The position numbers were made by a program, and so were the translations under genes. This document shows positions 50,143 to 61,461 of a DNA stretch of 64,000 bases, in pieces. The stretch comes from Glossina fuscipes (taxonomy: Eukaryota; Arthropoda; Insecta; Diptera; Glossinidae), in NCBI RefSeq assembly GCF_014805625.2, contig NW_023998415.1, forward strand, positions 10,760,411 to 10,824,410, given 5' to 3'. Numbering within the stretch: the stretch's first letter is position 1; every line of letters begins with the position of its first letter. Below the pieces are notes generated by a model. That model was not told the origin of the DNA and did no database searches. It worked only from the letters and a program-made list of their open reading frames with translations.

Positions 50143-51906
50143 AATATTAACATAGATGCAGTTGATTGTTGTTGCCAGTGAGTGAGTAGTAATTAGAAGT
50201 TTGTGATAATTAAAGTGATAACAACCTGAACAGCAACAGCAATTACTTTGCAGGCCATTTAGTGTTGTTTGGTTGGCTGTCTAGGTTAGTTGGTTTTACT
50301 GGTTGCCTTTATACATACATAGAGAGGGTTGGCAAAACTTGCCTATTTAATCATTTTCTTAGGAAAGTGTTGATCTGACACTTGCTTTAACTGATGATGA
50401 TCTGCAGGAAAACCAACTAAATGTGATTGCGTTTAATTAGAAAAATAAAAATAATAATAAGAAAAAAGAAGGAAAGAAGGAAAGAAAACGACATAAAGAT
50501 GTTTTCTTCGTTTTATTCCTTTTTATTTTTTTTTTTTGTTTGCTCAATTTAAACAATATTTAATTGAGATTTTCCAGAGATTGTTAATAAAGTGGAAAAT
50601 AATTATATGGGTCTCGCTCACCGAGAGTCATTATAAAAATGATAATTAAAAAATAATCATATTCATATAATTGCGTGCATTATTCACATTGAGAACATGT
50701 CACAAAGCGCATTTCATACATATTTCTGTTTTAAAATATTCAGCTCGGTTCACAGGCAGTAAAAGGAATTTTTTTTTTCCGGTTTTTTTTTTTTTTTTTT
50801 TTGCTTTTCATTTATCTGCTTTTTTTGTATTATAAAATATTCTTACTTGCTGTTTATTTTGCTCTCCTTTTAAAAGCTATTTTGCATTAAAAATCATGCA
50901 AAATTAGTTTCAAGTCAATTGTAGTTCAATAACAAAACCAAAAACAATAACAACAAGAGCACTATAACCAAAATACCATGATTCGAATCAAGTCTTACAA
51001 AAATGAAAATAAAAAAAAGAACAGGAAAAAAGACAAGAAATCGTTGGTTACGTTTTTTTTTTTTTGCTTTCAACTTTAATGCCTTTAATTTTTATGCGTT
51101 TTTATATATTCACGTGCATTCAATCTGGAAAAATAATTACATGGCTTGAATCATCTCATGACCAAATGTGTAATACGCACGTCGCTCAATGCATCGTTGT
51201 GTGAGCGCGTATGCTCGTACGCTCGTATATTTATTTGTATGCGTGTTTATATTAATACCTGAATGCCTGGATGCCTGAATGTATTGTCCAAACTGTCACC
51301 ATATATATTTTAAAATGTGGGGATAAATCTCTGTACGATTGGTGTCTTTTTCCTTTTCCATTCAGAATTTTATATTTAAGTGAAGAGAAGAAAGAAATAA
51401 CAAAAAAAAAAAGAAATAAAAAATAAAAAATAAAAAAAAAGAAACCAAACTTATATATGCTAAATAGAATTTAAGAGAAGGCGGAGATGTGCGCCACCAA
51501 ACAAAGACATGCAAATCCTTTTACATATTACTCGTCTTAATTTATAAATTTATTGTTCTATAGTTAATATTGTTAGTTAGTATACCTTCCCCGTCGATTG
51601 TTTAATGTTCGATATATACTTCTTCAAATCACTTGGCTAAAATGGTCATTTCCATAGACGTTTCATTTTATTTCTTAGCTCGTTTTGTTTATTCATTTCT
51701 TTTCTTTTTCAAGAGCGTACAAGCGCAATAAATCGCCTTCTCGTAAATTGTCAACTTTGACAAAATCCAAGGTCGGTATTTTTTAGCATGTTAGCACTTT
51801 AGCACCTTTCTGGTCGGAGAGAAAGATACTGATGCTCTCGCTGTTTGCACGATGTCAATTCGGTATTTACCATAAACCGCAAACAGGCAACGGCCAATAG
51901 CAATAT
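48776..51906. other. Gene-free DNA with simple repeats
   Basis: No gene supported. A-runs (49276-49291; 49753-49781), (AAAT)n near 49290-49318, (TA)n at about 50059-50083 and 50112-50132, and T-runs near 50786-50802 and 51053-51065. Confidence 0.5.
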
Positions 51907-52007
51907 GAACAACAACAACAACAACAATAACAATAACAACAACAACAACAACAACAACAATAATAATAACAACAACAATAATAACAACAACAAGAACAAC
52001 AACAGCA
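51907..52007. repeat. (AAC)n/(AAT)n microsatellite
   Basis: About 100 bp of AAC with AAT units. It reads as polyAsn on plus and polyLeu, polyCys/Tyr on minus, which explains three overlapping ORFs. Poly-Asn occurs in fly proteins, but nothing flanking supports an exon. Confidence 0.9.
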
Positions 52008-52090
52008 GGCGGTCATTGCATGTGTTAAGAGAAAAAAAAAAAGAACTGTCAAGACACTTCTTAAACACTTTGCTGTTCAAAGCGATCGTA

Positions 52091-52121
<31 letters not shown>

Positions 52122-52397
52122 GAAAATATATTTTTTTTGTTCCTCTTTTTTTTTTGTTTTTGTGTTTTTTGGTGCGAAATAACGAAAAGAACGCCGCTGT
52201 TTAGGTTCTTTAAGTTGACACTATCGATAGCTTTAAATTGTCAGGGCATTCATTATAATTGACACTTAAACTTCTGCCCAGAAGGTTGGCTCATGGTTAT
52301 TTATGGCCAAGACGATTAGTTAAATGACAATTTTCAACAGAAAATTGCTTAGAACTTGTCTTCCAACAAGCAAAATAAGAAAAACTAACCAAAAGAT

Positions 52398-52432
<35 letters not shown>

Positions 52433-52520
52433 ACAATAAAATTAAAAAGAAATTGTTTTACGAACTTTGTTTCATTACATTAAAGCACAGCTTTGGCTTA
52501 TTGTATGATGACAAGAATTT

Positions 52521-52564
<44 letters not shown>

Positions 52565-53196
52565 AAATTATAGTAAATTAATCTTAAGAAATTTCAATTC
52601 TTGAACGTTCATTGCATATTTATATTTTTATTTATATGCAGTTGCATGCACCAGAAACAGGAAATATGATCATTTAACGTTCCTTCGATTTACTTTCTAC
52701 TTGTCATTATTGCCTTATATTTTTCAAATATTATTCATTGCCTGTTGTCTGTCGTTGCTTATGAACATCAAAGATAGAAATATTGCTTTTATATAATTGC
52801 GTTAGCAAAAGTTCGTGGCGTTTTTTTCATTTTTCACTTGAAAAATATATATAATCGCGTAAATTGATGCAATAACCCGATCAAGCGATACCATAACGCA
52901 TGTGAAAGGTGATAGATAGTCTATACATAATTAAAAGAAAAAAATGTTAAGAAATTATTATATTAGTAATAAAAGTTAAAATTTCGAAAAATTTCGCGTA
53001 ATATTTGATTAAATTATAAAAAGTTGGCAAAAATTTAATTTTTGGTTAAAAAAAATATTATTAATTAATGTAATTTTTAATACTTTTGGCCAAGAAAACT
53101 GGTATTTTGGACTATAGTGCGTTGATTGGTAAGATTCTTTTCGAAAAAAATTCTTTAAAAAAATTAACGGAGGCCGGTGCATTTTATCTTTACGCG
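52008..53196. other. Gene-free DNA; possible 3' UTR of the minus-strand gene
   Basis: A-run near 52096-52121, (AAC)n at 52397-52433 and A-run near 52525-52561. If the exon at 53197-53303 is real, the minus-strand 3' untranslated region lies here. A minus-strand AATAAA (plus TTTATT) occurs near 52630, about 570 bp past the stop. Confidence 0.4.
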
Positions 53197-53303
53197 CTAA
53201 GGGACGTCGTTCTTACTTCCTATGTCGTCGGGCACATCCTGTGGTTCTTCGTCTTCACGGCGTAATGCCTTAAAGCGGATTGCTCTCGGTTCATATGCTT
53301 TAT
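53197..53303 (-). CDS. Candidate terminal coding exon of an unidentified gene
   Basis: On the minus strand a typical acceptor, ATACTTTCACAG, ends at 53304 (AG at 53305-53304). It is followed by two bases completing a codon, then 34 codons and a TAG at 53197-53199. The peptide is KAYEPRAIRFKALRRE then DEEPQDVPDDIGSKNDVP, with a basic first half and a very acidic tail. It contains no low-complexity repeat. The exon is visibly richer in GC and in C/G-ending codons (GAC, CCC, GTG, CGC) than its surroundings, unlike the microsatellite ORFs nearby. It joins in phase with the segment ending at 53604: G plus AT gives GAT, Asp. I do not recognise the protein. It would be the C-terminal end of a cytoplasmic tail or soluble protein. 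It is too short for a long-ORF scan. Confidence 0.5.
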
Positions 53304-53603
53304 CTGTGAAAGTATTGGTATAATAGCATGCGCATACATACACACAATATCAATAATTAACGCATTTGCTGATCAATGCAAAAACGCTTCGAAGACGTAA
53401 TTGACGTTAACTAGACGCCAGCATAGATCGAATGAGACGTTTGGCTTATAATTACTAGACAATTGAAAACCGATAACTGAAGCGATGTGACAATAGTCTT
53501 TTAATTGCATTTAGAACTTGAATGCTAAACTATATAACATATATATATATATATATAAATTCATCTGACATAATTCGGTTTTTCTTTTTCGGTTGACGTT
53601 TAC
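53304..53603 (-). other. Candidate 300-bp intron, phase 1
   Basis: Donor AAAG|GTAAAC at 53604|53603 and acceptor CACAG at 53308-53304 on the minus strand. Both match fly splice consensus. Read without splicing, the upstream frame continues as GKRQPKKKNRIMSDEF and then Ile-Tyr repeats to a stop, so retention would give a short basic tail instead. Confidence 0.4.
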
Positions 53604-53649
53604 CTTTAACTGTACGCTGGGCGTGATTAATATGCACACTCGTCCGCAT
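53604..53649 (-). CDS. Candidate penultimate exon (5' limit uncertain)
   Basis: The minus-strand open segment MRTSVHINHAQRTVK ends with AAA plus one base at 53604, directly before a good GTAAAC donor. The phase fits the terminal exon exactly. The 5' boundary is not resolved. The ATG at 53649-53647 may be chance. An acceptor could lie at GGACGAG (AG at 53640-53639) or at CGCCCAG (AG at 53618-53617), which would make it a small internal exon. Upstream is a GT-rich tract (ACACACACAC on plus) rather than clear coding sequence. The evidence is donor, phase and local codon character only. Confidence 0.35.
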
Positions 53650-54356
53650 ACACAAACAAACACACACACCCAGACGGCGCAAAAAAATGCTATGCATATT
53701 TATTAATGTCTTACAATATATACAAAAATACAAATGCTTTAACATTTACGTATGCTAGTCACTATTTTATTTGACCAAAGTTCAGCATTATATCATATAA
53801 TAATAAAAAAAAAAATAAAAAAAAAAAATTTTTTTTTAACAGACGTGCTCATATGCATACATATACTTACGTAAACACATGATTTGTCTGCTTCACATCG
53901 TTGCATAATATATGCACACAAGCAAAATTCATATCTTTTGTTTTGTTTGTTTGTTTGTTAAGATATTTCTCTATGATTTTATAAAAGACATTTTGTTGAA
54001 ATAATTGCAACAATGCTGCAATATTTCTATTTACCACCGTCATACCGTTGATACAGTATACTAATATTATTATTACATTTGAAACATTCAGGGACCCCTA
54101 TCGCGTATCTGTAGCACATTTAATAAATTGTAGAAAAATCAGTTTATAATATTTAAATAGATTAACTTACGATGATGATAATTATTTCAAAGTCATAAAA
54201 AAAATTGAAAAACTGATTTAAGTTTGACGCAAATAGTTCACAAACATTGAGTAAATGTGTTGAAAAATCAGAAAAATTATTAACGCAAATCCTGACACAA
54301 TGATCTTGAAACAATCTTCTATAACTAACAGGAAGAAAGTAAACATACATATGTTA

Positions 54357-54394
<38 letters not shown>

Positions 54395-55890
54395 AAATTC
54401 TCAATTTATTCGAAGAGAATTGTTTTTCCTTATTTTTGCTAACGGCGCAGAAGCTATACGACTAATGCGTTCATCCATATATAATATGTTGAAAAACACT
54501 GGTTTCGTATCGGTTTAAGAATCTGAATTGACTAAGTTTAAGTTGGACCTATCGGCAGATGAACTATTTATCAGACTTGCCTTGTCTCCATGTTTACTAG
54601 GCTTCTTATTGAGCGGAAAATATTGTTGAAGACGCCTTTAATTACTTTTAATTTTAAGTCGTAACGTAAAGTATTTGGCTTCTTAGTCTGGCGTTAAATA
54701 AATTAAAGCGAAATTTACGCTTTTATTTATTTCAAATATATAAAAATATAACTTATGTAACAAGAGGGTACTTAGGATGCGATCTAAAGCTTTTTATTAA
54801 AATTTTCTGCCTGGAATTTTCATGGCTTTTATTATTATTGTTCTTTCGTACAGTGAGATGTTTCGTTTCGTTTTTATTCTTTTTTTTTTTTTTTTTTTTT
54901 TTTTGTTGTTAACGTTGGTCATGCGGTCTAAGAAACATGTCACAGCATGTGTTGGTAAGTGTGAAAAACAATATATTACGAAGTAGTCATAACATAACAA
55001 AATGTTATAAAATCATGAAAATGTAAATAAATGCTAGCGCTGTTATGATAACGTTGCTTGAAAACTATAAAATTTGTTGAAAGAAAAAGACTTACAGAAA
55101 TTACCGTCAGCTAAGATCGAATCTTTTATTAGCTACTATTTATTAATTCTTTCTTCTTGCATTTTGAAAATAAAGGATACAAAATTTATAAAATTGCGAT
55201 GTAAGTGTTAATGAAATGAAAATTTAACAGTAGCACTGTGCTCACGACAAAAATTGACGTTACATGCCGATGAGGTGTATGATAATGACACGAAGCGAAG
55301 CTTTGTTGTGCAACTTCGAGATGTAATCCATGTAGATTTTATTTGATACTCATGTAGCTTTGCCTAATCTATTCTAGGAGTCTTGAGTGGAGAGTTGTGC
55401 AAAGCCCGAATATAAATGCATCATCGTTTCGAAGGACGCATTGCGAAATACACCTAGATGAGTGCGATATCTGCACTATTTATTTCAACCAGAAAATGGT
55501 GACGTAACAATGAATAACGAATATTATTGAGTGAGTTTTATCGCTATGTCTATTTCAGAGAAAAAAAACAAGCAAGAAAGAAAATTATATTTGTTCATGA
55601 CCGAATCTTTTTTTTTGCCCATCACCAAGATGTACCCAAAAAAATGGGAAAAGCTCTACATTTTCATACTTTGTAAGGCTGATTTTTTCTATTTTTTGAA
55701 TAAAAGTGAATATTTATATGGCGTATGTGTTGTACTTTATGAGTAATATGTGCGTTGTGCTTATCGTGCTAATCGAAAATTTGTCTTTTTTCCTAATTAT
55801 TTTACAAGTTTGTAAGCGATATCTCGAAACGGACAGACGGACAGGTGGAAATTTGAATCGACGGGCACGCTTCGGTTCATTCGGAATTTG
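53650..55890. other. Gene-free DNA
   Basis: No further exon of the minus-strand candidate could be recognised. (TA)n at 54361-54391 and a T-run at about 54882-54904. The segment 55240-55500 is less AT-rich but has no open frame of note. The plus ORF at 55531-55746 is unassigned. Confidence 0.45.
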
Positions 55891-55945
55891 AAATTGGCTA
55901 AGATCTTATACACTTTATGGGGTTTTTGGCGTTTAGCTTTATAAA
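55820..55945 (+). repeat. Dispersed repeat R, diverged copy
   Basis: ATATCTCGAAACGGACAGAC then GGACAGGTGG, later TAAGATCTTATACACTTTAT, GGGGTTTTTGGCG. This has the oligonucleotide order of the other R copies (GACAGAC motif, then ACTTTATGGGGTTTTT). Confidence 0.5.
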
Positions 55946-56129
55946 AGTTTTGAATAAAAATGAAATTATGGTACACTAAAAAATGGACTACGCGTGGACG
56001 ATTCCGCCCATAGAATATATGCTGAAATTTTGGTGGATTTATCTGTTGTAGCTTATGAATAAAAAATTGCATTTTTTATTTCTTCAGAAACACAGAGAAC
56101 TCCTTACTATACGTAGCCCTGTAGATGTG

Positions 56130-56365
56130 TCCTTTGATCGATTTGGTCCATTTTCAATATCAACCCGCGTACGAGAACTTTCAATATTTCTGTTAAAAGT
56201 GAAAGTTTGATTTTTACTCGCCAGGAGAATGTTCACAACTGACATGACACAGATGGACCGGCGAACAGGTTTAATTCGATTTCGAATTTAATCCTGATGC
56301 TTCTATATATATATATATATATACTTTACGGGGTCTTTAAAGCTTCGTTTTGCGTGGTCCTTCGC
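56130..56365 (+). repeat. Dispersed repeat R, longest copy
   Basis: TTTGATCGATTTGGTCCATT, TTCAATATCAACC, then ACACAGATGGACCGGCGAAC, then AATCCTGATGC, (TA)n, CTTTACGGGGTCTTTAAAGC and TTCGTTTTGCG. It shares both blocks with 29901-30064 and is the best starting point for defining the family. Confidence 0.65.
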
Positions 56366-57320
56366 TAATGAGTATAAAAAAGAAAACAAAAAAAAAAAAA
56401 ACGATTGAATCCCAGGTTGAAAGACCAACCTCCTGAAACGTTGAGAAATATCAATAAACCGATTAATTAATAGATTAAAAAAACTCAAGGACAAGTATAT
56501 ATGTAATTTGATAGAGAGACAAAATCAACGATCATTTGACGGAAAGAAAAAGCGATCAATAGATGGGAAGATAGACAGATATGCCTAGTCTTACCGTCCT
56601 ATCTTATAGAGGCTGCAAAAAATAAGTAAATAAATAAATAAATAAATAAACAAATTAATAAATAAAAAGCAGACATAAATTTTACAAGTATTTGAAAAAT
56701 GTATGAAAAATACTCATTTCCCATTCAAATATCTTATATAATATGTTATATAACTTTTAAAATTGAAACTAAACCGTATAATAGGCCGAGGACCGTTTGC
56801 AGCCGTTTTCGTATTTATCATATACTTGTTGTGTAGTGTCCTCTCATTGCCGCAAGCATAATAGCGATTTTAATATGCGAAACAAATAGACATAAATCAA
56901 TGTGTGCTTAAAATGAGATTCGATTAGAGTCAGAGAAAATCAAATAAATTAGAATTAACACTTGTTGACAACGTAAATAGGAGTGAAGTTGGAACAAGTT
57001 GGGCAAGAGAGAAGTGTGTTTATAGTCGTTGCATAATAGTGATCGCTATACGTACGATTGCCACTACTACATCTGAAATAATAACAACAGCAATTTTGAA
57101 AACGTGATGATAACATTTTTACCAATAGTTGTGGCAATTTATTGAGATTTTAAAGGGAAGAAATTCAAACTCTGCTAAAGGAAAATTGTATTATTAAACG
57201 GTGTAAAGAGTCTCTCTATGGTTATGTTTATGTATATATATATATATATTTATATATTTATGTATATGCGCATGTATATATGTGTGTGCGAATAAAATGA
57301 AAGCATTGAAAAAAGAGAAA
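56366..57320. other. Gene-free DNA
   Basis: No gene supported. (AAAT)n at about 56624-56650 and short (TA)n near 57234-57250. Confidence 0.5.
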
Positions 57321-57324
57321 CAAT

Positions 57325-57360
<36 letters not shown>

Positions 57361-57420
57361 AATAATAACAACAACAGCAACAGTAACAGTAACAGCAACA
57401 GCAAGAACAGCAACAGTAGC
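57321..57420. repeat. (AAC)n then AAC/AGC mixed microsatellite
   Basis: About 60 bp of AAC grading into CAG/AAC/GTA triplets. It generates polyLeu and polyVal minus ORFs that are not genes. Confidence 0.9.
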
Positions 57421-57924
57421 TTGGTTAAAAAAAGTAGCAGTAACAACAACGAAAGCTATAACTGCTGTTGATCTCGGCGCAACGACAAGCAGTTTCTGTA
57501 ATATTTGTCGGGTTTTTTTTTTTGTTAGCGTTATAGTTGCCATTGATTGTAAAAATTTTTTAACAAGCAATTGCACAGACTACAATCATAATATAACTGC
57601 TGCCAACAAGAGCAACTATAGCAATAACCAACACATAAACGCCAAATCTCAGGGAAGCCAAACCGAAATGAACAGACCGACCGGCTAACCAAACACAGAA
57701 CAATAGTAACCGACGCCTGTTCGGGTAGAATTTTTGCTGCTTGTGATTGCAATGAAACTGCAAGCATAACGTGTAAGAGTGTTATGTTAAAAAGTTTCAC
57801 GGCTTCGCGCTGAGATTTGCGCCTTCACGCTAATTTGTTGCGCCCAGGCTTCTGAATTTGCGAATAAAAACCAAACGAAATGAAAACGAAAAAGAAAATA
57901 AAAAATAAAAAATGAAATGAAAAG

Positions 57925-57958
<34 letters not shown>

Positions 57959-58831
57959 AGAAACTTGTTAGCATTGATAATGCGGATGCTTTTAAAGCAA
58001 TAGCTGTTGCTGCTGTTTGTATGTATGTTTATCGAGTAACGTGTCGATCGTGATGCTTCTTCTTCTTTTTTTTTTTTTGTAAAATTTTTGTAAACTCCAT
58101 CATCAATGTTTGCACATTACAACAACATTGATATACAATATGTATACTGAACAGTCAACTGTTGTGCTCCACACAACTCCGAACGCATGCTGCTGTTACT
58201 TCCCGGCTGCGGTTACTCTTGTTGTTTTTGTTTTTCATACTTCGCATTCAGTTAAATTAAGATTATATGAGAGGGATGCGAAATGCGAAAGAGGAGAAGA
58301 AAATCATACATTTCAAATCCCATTGTGGGTTTTCTCTGCCAAGTAATGTGTATTTAACTTACTATGTGTAACTATGTGTGTATGTATACATGTGTATGTA
58401 TATGCAATGAAATTCATATTAAAACAAAAGACTGAAGACATAAACTTGATTTCTTAACGCTCACTCTCCCTTTATCTTTTATACATTAAAGAAACAACAA
58501 CATACATACATACTGTAATGTGTTCAATTTTGTTCATTTCATAATTTTGATTTTATTGGAAATTTTCATTATTTTTTTAAAGCCGGTTGGGAAAGCATAT
58601 TAAAGCCGCCAGCGCAAGTATCGTTGTTAACACAAATTTATGTTATTTAAGTGTAAGTATGTATGTGCATTTTATCGCACCTCATTAAATCAATATTTAC
58701 TCGTTTGGCTGTTTGCTTGTTATTTGCGAAAACATGAAAATCGTCGTCATCATTACACGTTAACACATACACATATACATAGCACTTACAACTGCAATAT
58801 ATTCTATACCTTAGTACACTGCACTGTATAT

Positions 58832-58834
<3 letters not shown>
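57421..58834. other. Gene-free DNA with one signal-like ORF
   Basis: A 34-base A-run at about 57923-57956. The minus ORF 57800-57531 (89 codons) starts MKLFNITLLHVMLAVSLQSQ, which looks like a signal peptide, and is cysteine-rich later. There is no splice, poly(A) or homology support, so it is left uncalled. Confidence 0.4.
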
Positions 58835-58875
<41 letters not shown>

Positions 58876-58943
58876 AACATATAGGAATGGCAATAGTGCC
58901 ACCATCACCATTGCCATCACCATCGCCATCATCATCATCGCTA
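58835..58943. repeat. (TA)n followed by a degenerate CATCAC/ATC array
   Basis: About 19 TA units to 58873, then from about 58900 imperfect CACCATCACCATTGCCATCA-type repeats to 58943. Confidence 0.9.
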
Positions 58944-61304
58944 CACTATGCTATAACATTACCATGTGCTCATCATGCTCATCTTTTGCCTCATGTTTAA
59001 GGCGGTTGTCGTGCTTAGTTTTTTACACAAATACATGCTTATGGCTGAAATTCATGTGAGTGTTTTTATTTGTATCAAAATATTTATATGTGTGTGTGCG
59101 TTTAGAGGAAAATACTTTGCCGCCATTCCTTGCACTTACTAACTTACGTATTTAAAGCGCCTGCAGTGGTGGATTGTGCGGCTCTGTCTGGCACACGGTG
59201 TGTGTGGTTATGCAAAGCTTAACACGTTTTTTATGGCAAACTGTTGCTGTTATTGCTGCTGCTGCTGCTCCTATTATTGTTGTTTTTGGTGTTGTCTTAT
59301 GCAAAGCTTCTGGCTTCATAATTTTGTTTCCTTTATGCTAAACAAACCAACGTTTAGCGCCCGCTCTTAACCCCTTCTTTACTAGATATATAAGCAAATA
59401 TTTTTCGTTTTTCTTTTGTTTTTACTTTTGTCATATTTTCCGAGCTTTTTTTTTTTGCAATACTCACTGTTTGGTGTTGTTACAAGTAAGTGTTGCATGC
59501 AACACACACAAATATCGTCGTTTGCGTTTTGGCTATTATACATGTTTATGCATGTTTCACTTATGCCACAGATGCCTGTTGCTTTTATAAAACCGTGTCG
59601 TTGTTTAGCCATAGAATTTCCTTTAGTATTTTTGTTAAGTTGCGAAAAAAAAAAAACACCAACACAAAAATGTATACATAAACATACAGCTTGTATATAA
59701 ATATATACATATATATATATATATTGATATGTATAAACATACAGATACACTTACTCATCTATTATACTTTGGCATTACATAAGATATATTACGTAAATGT
59801 GTGTGTGTGTGTGTGTGTGAGAAAATTATGGGACATGATTTGCTTGCACATCCACATTCTTCTACATGATAAAAAAAAAAAAAAAAAGAAAAGCGAAATA
59901 TAGTATAAAAATTACTTGAAAATCTTTACAAAAATTGATGGGCTGTCTATTGAGTTAATTTAAGACAGTAAAAAACCAAAAAAAAAAAAAAAAAACAACA
60001 ACAAAAGAAAGAAGAAAAAATTCTTGGAATTGCTAGTAGCTCAGTTCTAAACATCTGAGATGCAGTGCGAGATTTATGAAAAATTTTTTTCTGTTCTTAG
60101 CCGGACTTACGTGATTACAGTCTCGTTCTGTCGTCCATGGCAATCGTTAACAAGTTAAGCATTTCAAATGCCACAAATAAGCTGCTTGTGTATGATTTGC
60201 CATTAAATCACTGTACTCCTTCAGTGTTGTTATATAGTCTTCTGGGCCGTATACGAACCACAAGTCAAGCCAAGTGACAAAAAAATAATTTCATTAACAC
60301 CCCAGACAAAATAAGCTCTTTAACATCATCACGTTTCTTAGCAAAAGTAAAAGGAGCGACCAAGTATCATCGTCAGCGTCCTGCTACCGCTACCATTAAA
60401 CTGCACAATCTGTCTACAATCTTCTCTTCTAATACATGGCTATTGCTCATGCACACATACTATCAGTAGGAGCAACCAACCAACGGCAACCAATGTCAGT
60501 CTTATAGCATAACGATTACCCGACTGACTTCCTTTTTCTAGTTAGCGTGTCAACACCGTAAACATTTTTATTTAAAAGAAATGCTCATAAATTTCAAAAA
60601 TTATTTTTTAGTCGGATTTTTATACATTATGCAGTCGTCGAGTTTTAAGACATAAGGTGCAATCATATGTAACCAAAACTGGTTGTTGTTGTGGTTTATT
60701 TATTTTATTTTGTCATTTATGCTTGCTCGCTCGCTCGCTCGCTCGCTTGTTTGTCTGCTTGCTTGATTGTCTAAAGCCGATTTAATATACTGATCATATT
60801 ATGTGATGTGTCATACATTTTCAAAGAGTTTATGAATGTTTCTGGTCGCATAGAGGAATGTGTGAAAACATTTACTATAAATTTGTTAAATAATTTTGTT
60901 GGAAAATACATTCAGCACTGAAAAGCCAGTTTAATATGATATGAAATGATTTGAACATTTCAAGATGTAAATAATGAGATAATAGCTAAATAAGTTATCT
61001 TCAGACGACATACACACACGCACACACACACATGTATATATATATATATGTATATATATATACAAACATAAAAATACGGGCGCGGGCGGGAGCCCATAAG
61101 CATACATCCTCATCTACATTGCGCATACATCATATGACAGCATTCTTGTACGATTTTTAATTGAATTTCAAGTTTATCAGTTCACAGTGTCATGTTTTGT
61201 TTGAAATAATTTTTCTTCCCAGACTTATGGCGAAGTGATAAAATTCACATAAACTAAACCACATTGCAAATGAAGCATGAGTTCAACACTCAAGGTCCCT
61301 ACCT
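58944..61304. other. Gene-free DNA with simple repeats
   Basis: No gene supported. (GCT) near 59256-59270, (TA)n near 59709-59724, (GT)n at 59799-59819, A-runs near 59872 and 59978, (GCTC)n at about 60724-60747, and CA/TA tracts at 61012-61063. Confidence 0.5.
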
Positions 61305-61461
61305 CTACTACTACTACTACTACTCCGACTACTACTACTACTATCACTACTATTACTACTAACTATTATTACTAACTACTACTATTACTACTACTACTAC
61401 TACTACTACTAACTACTACTACTATTACTAACTATTATTACTACTACTACTACTACTACTA
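61305..61461. repeat. Interrupted (CTA)n trinucleotide array
   Basis: About 155 bp of CTA units with periodic ATT, ATC and single-base slips (CTAACTA). Confidence 0.9.

Noticed and set aside
51799..52204. PolyAsn/polyLeu ORFs
   Set aside because: (AAC)n microsatellite plus A-run translations; poly-Asn alone is not evidence of an exon.
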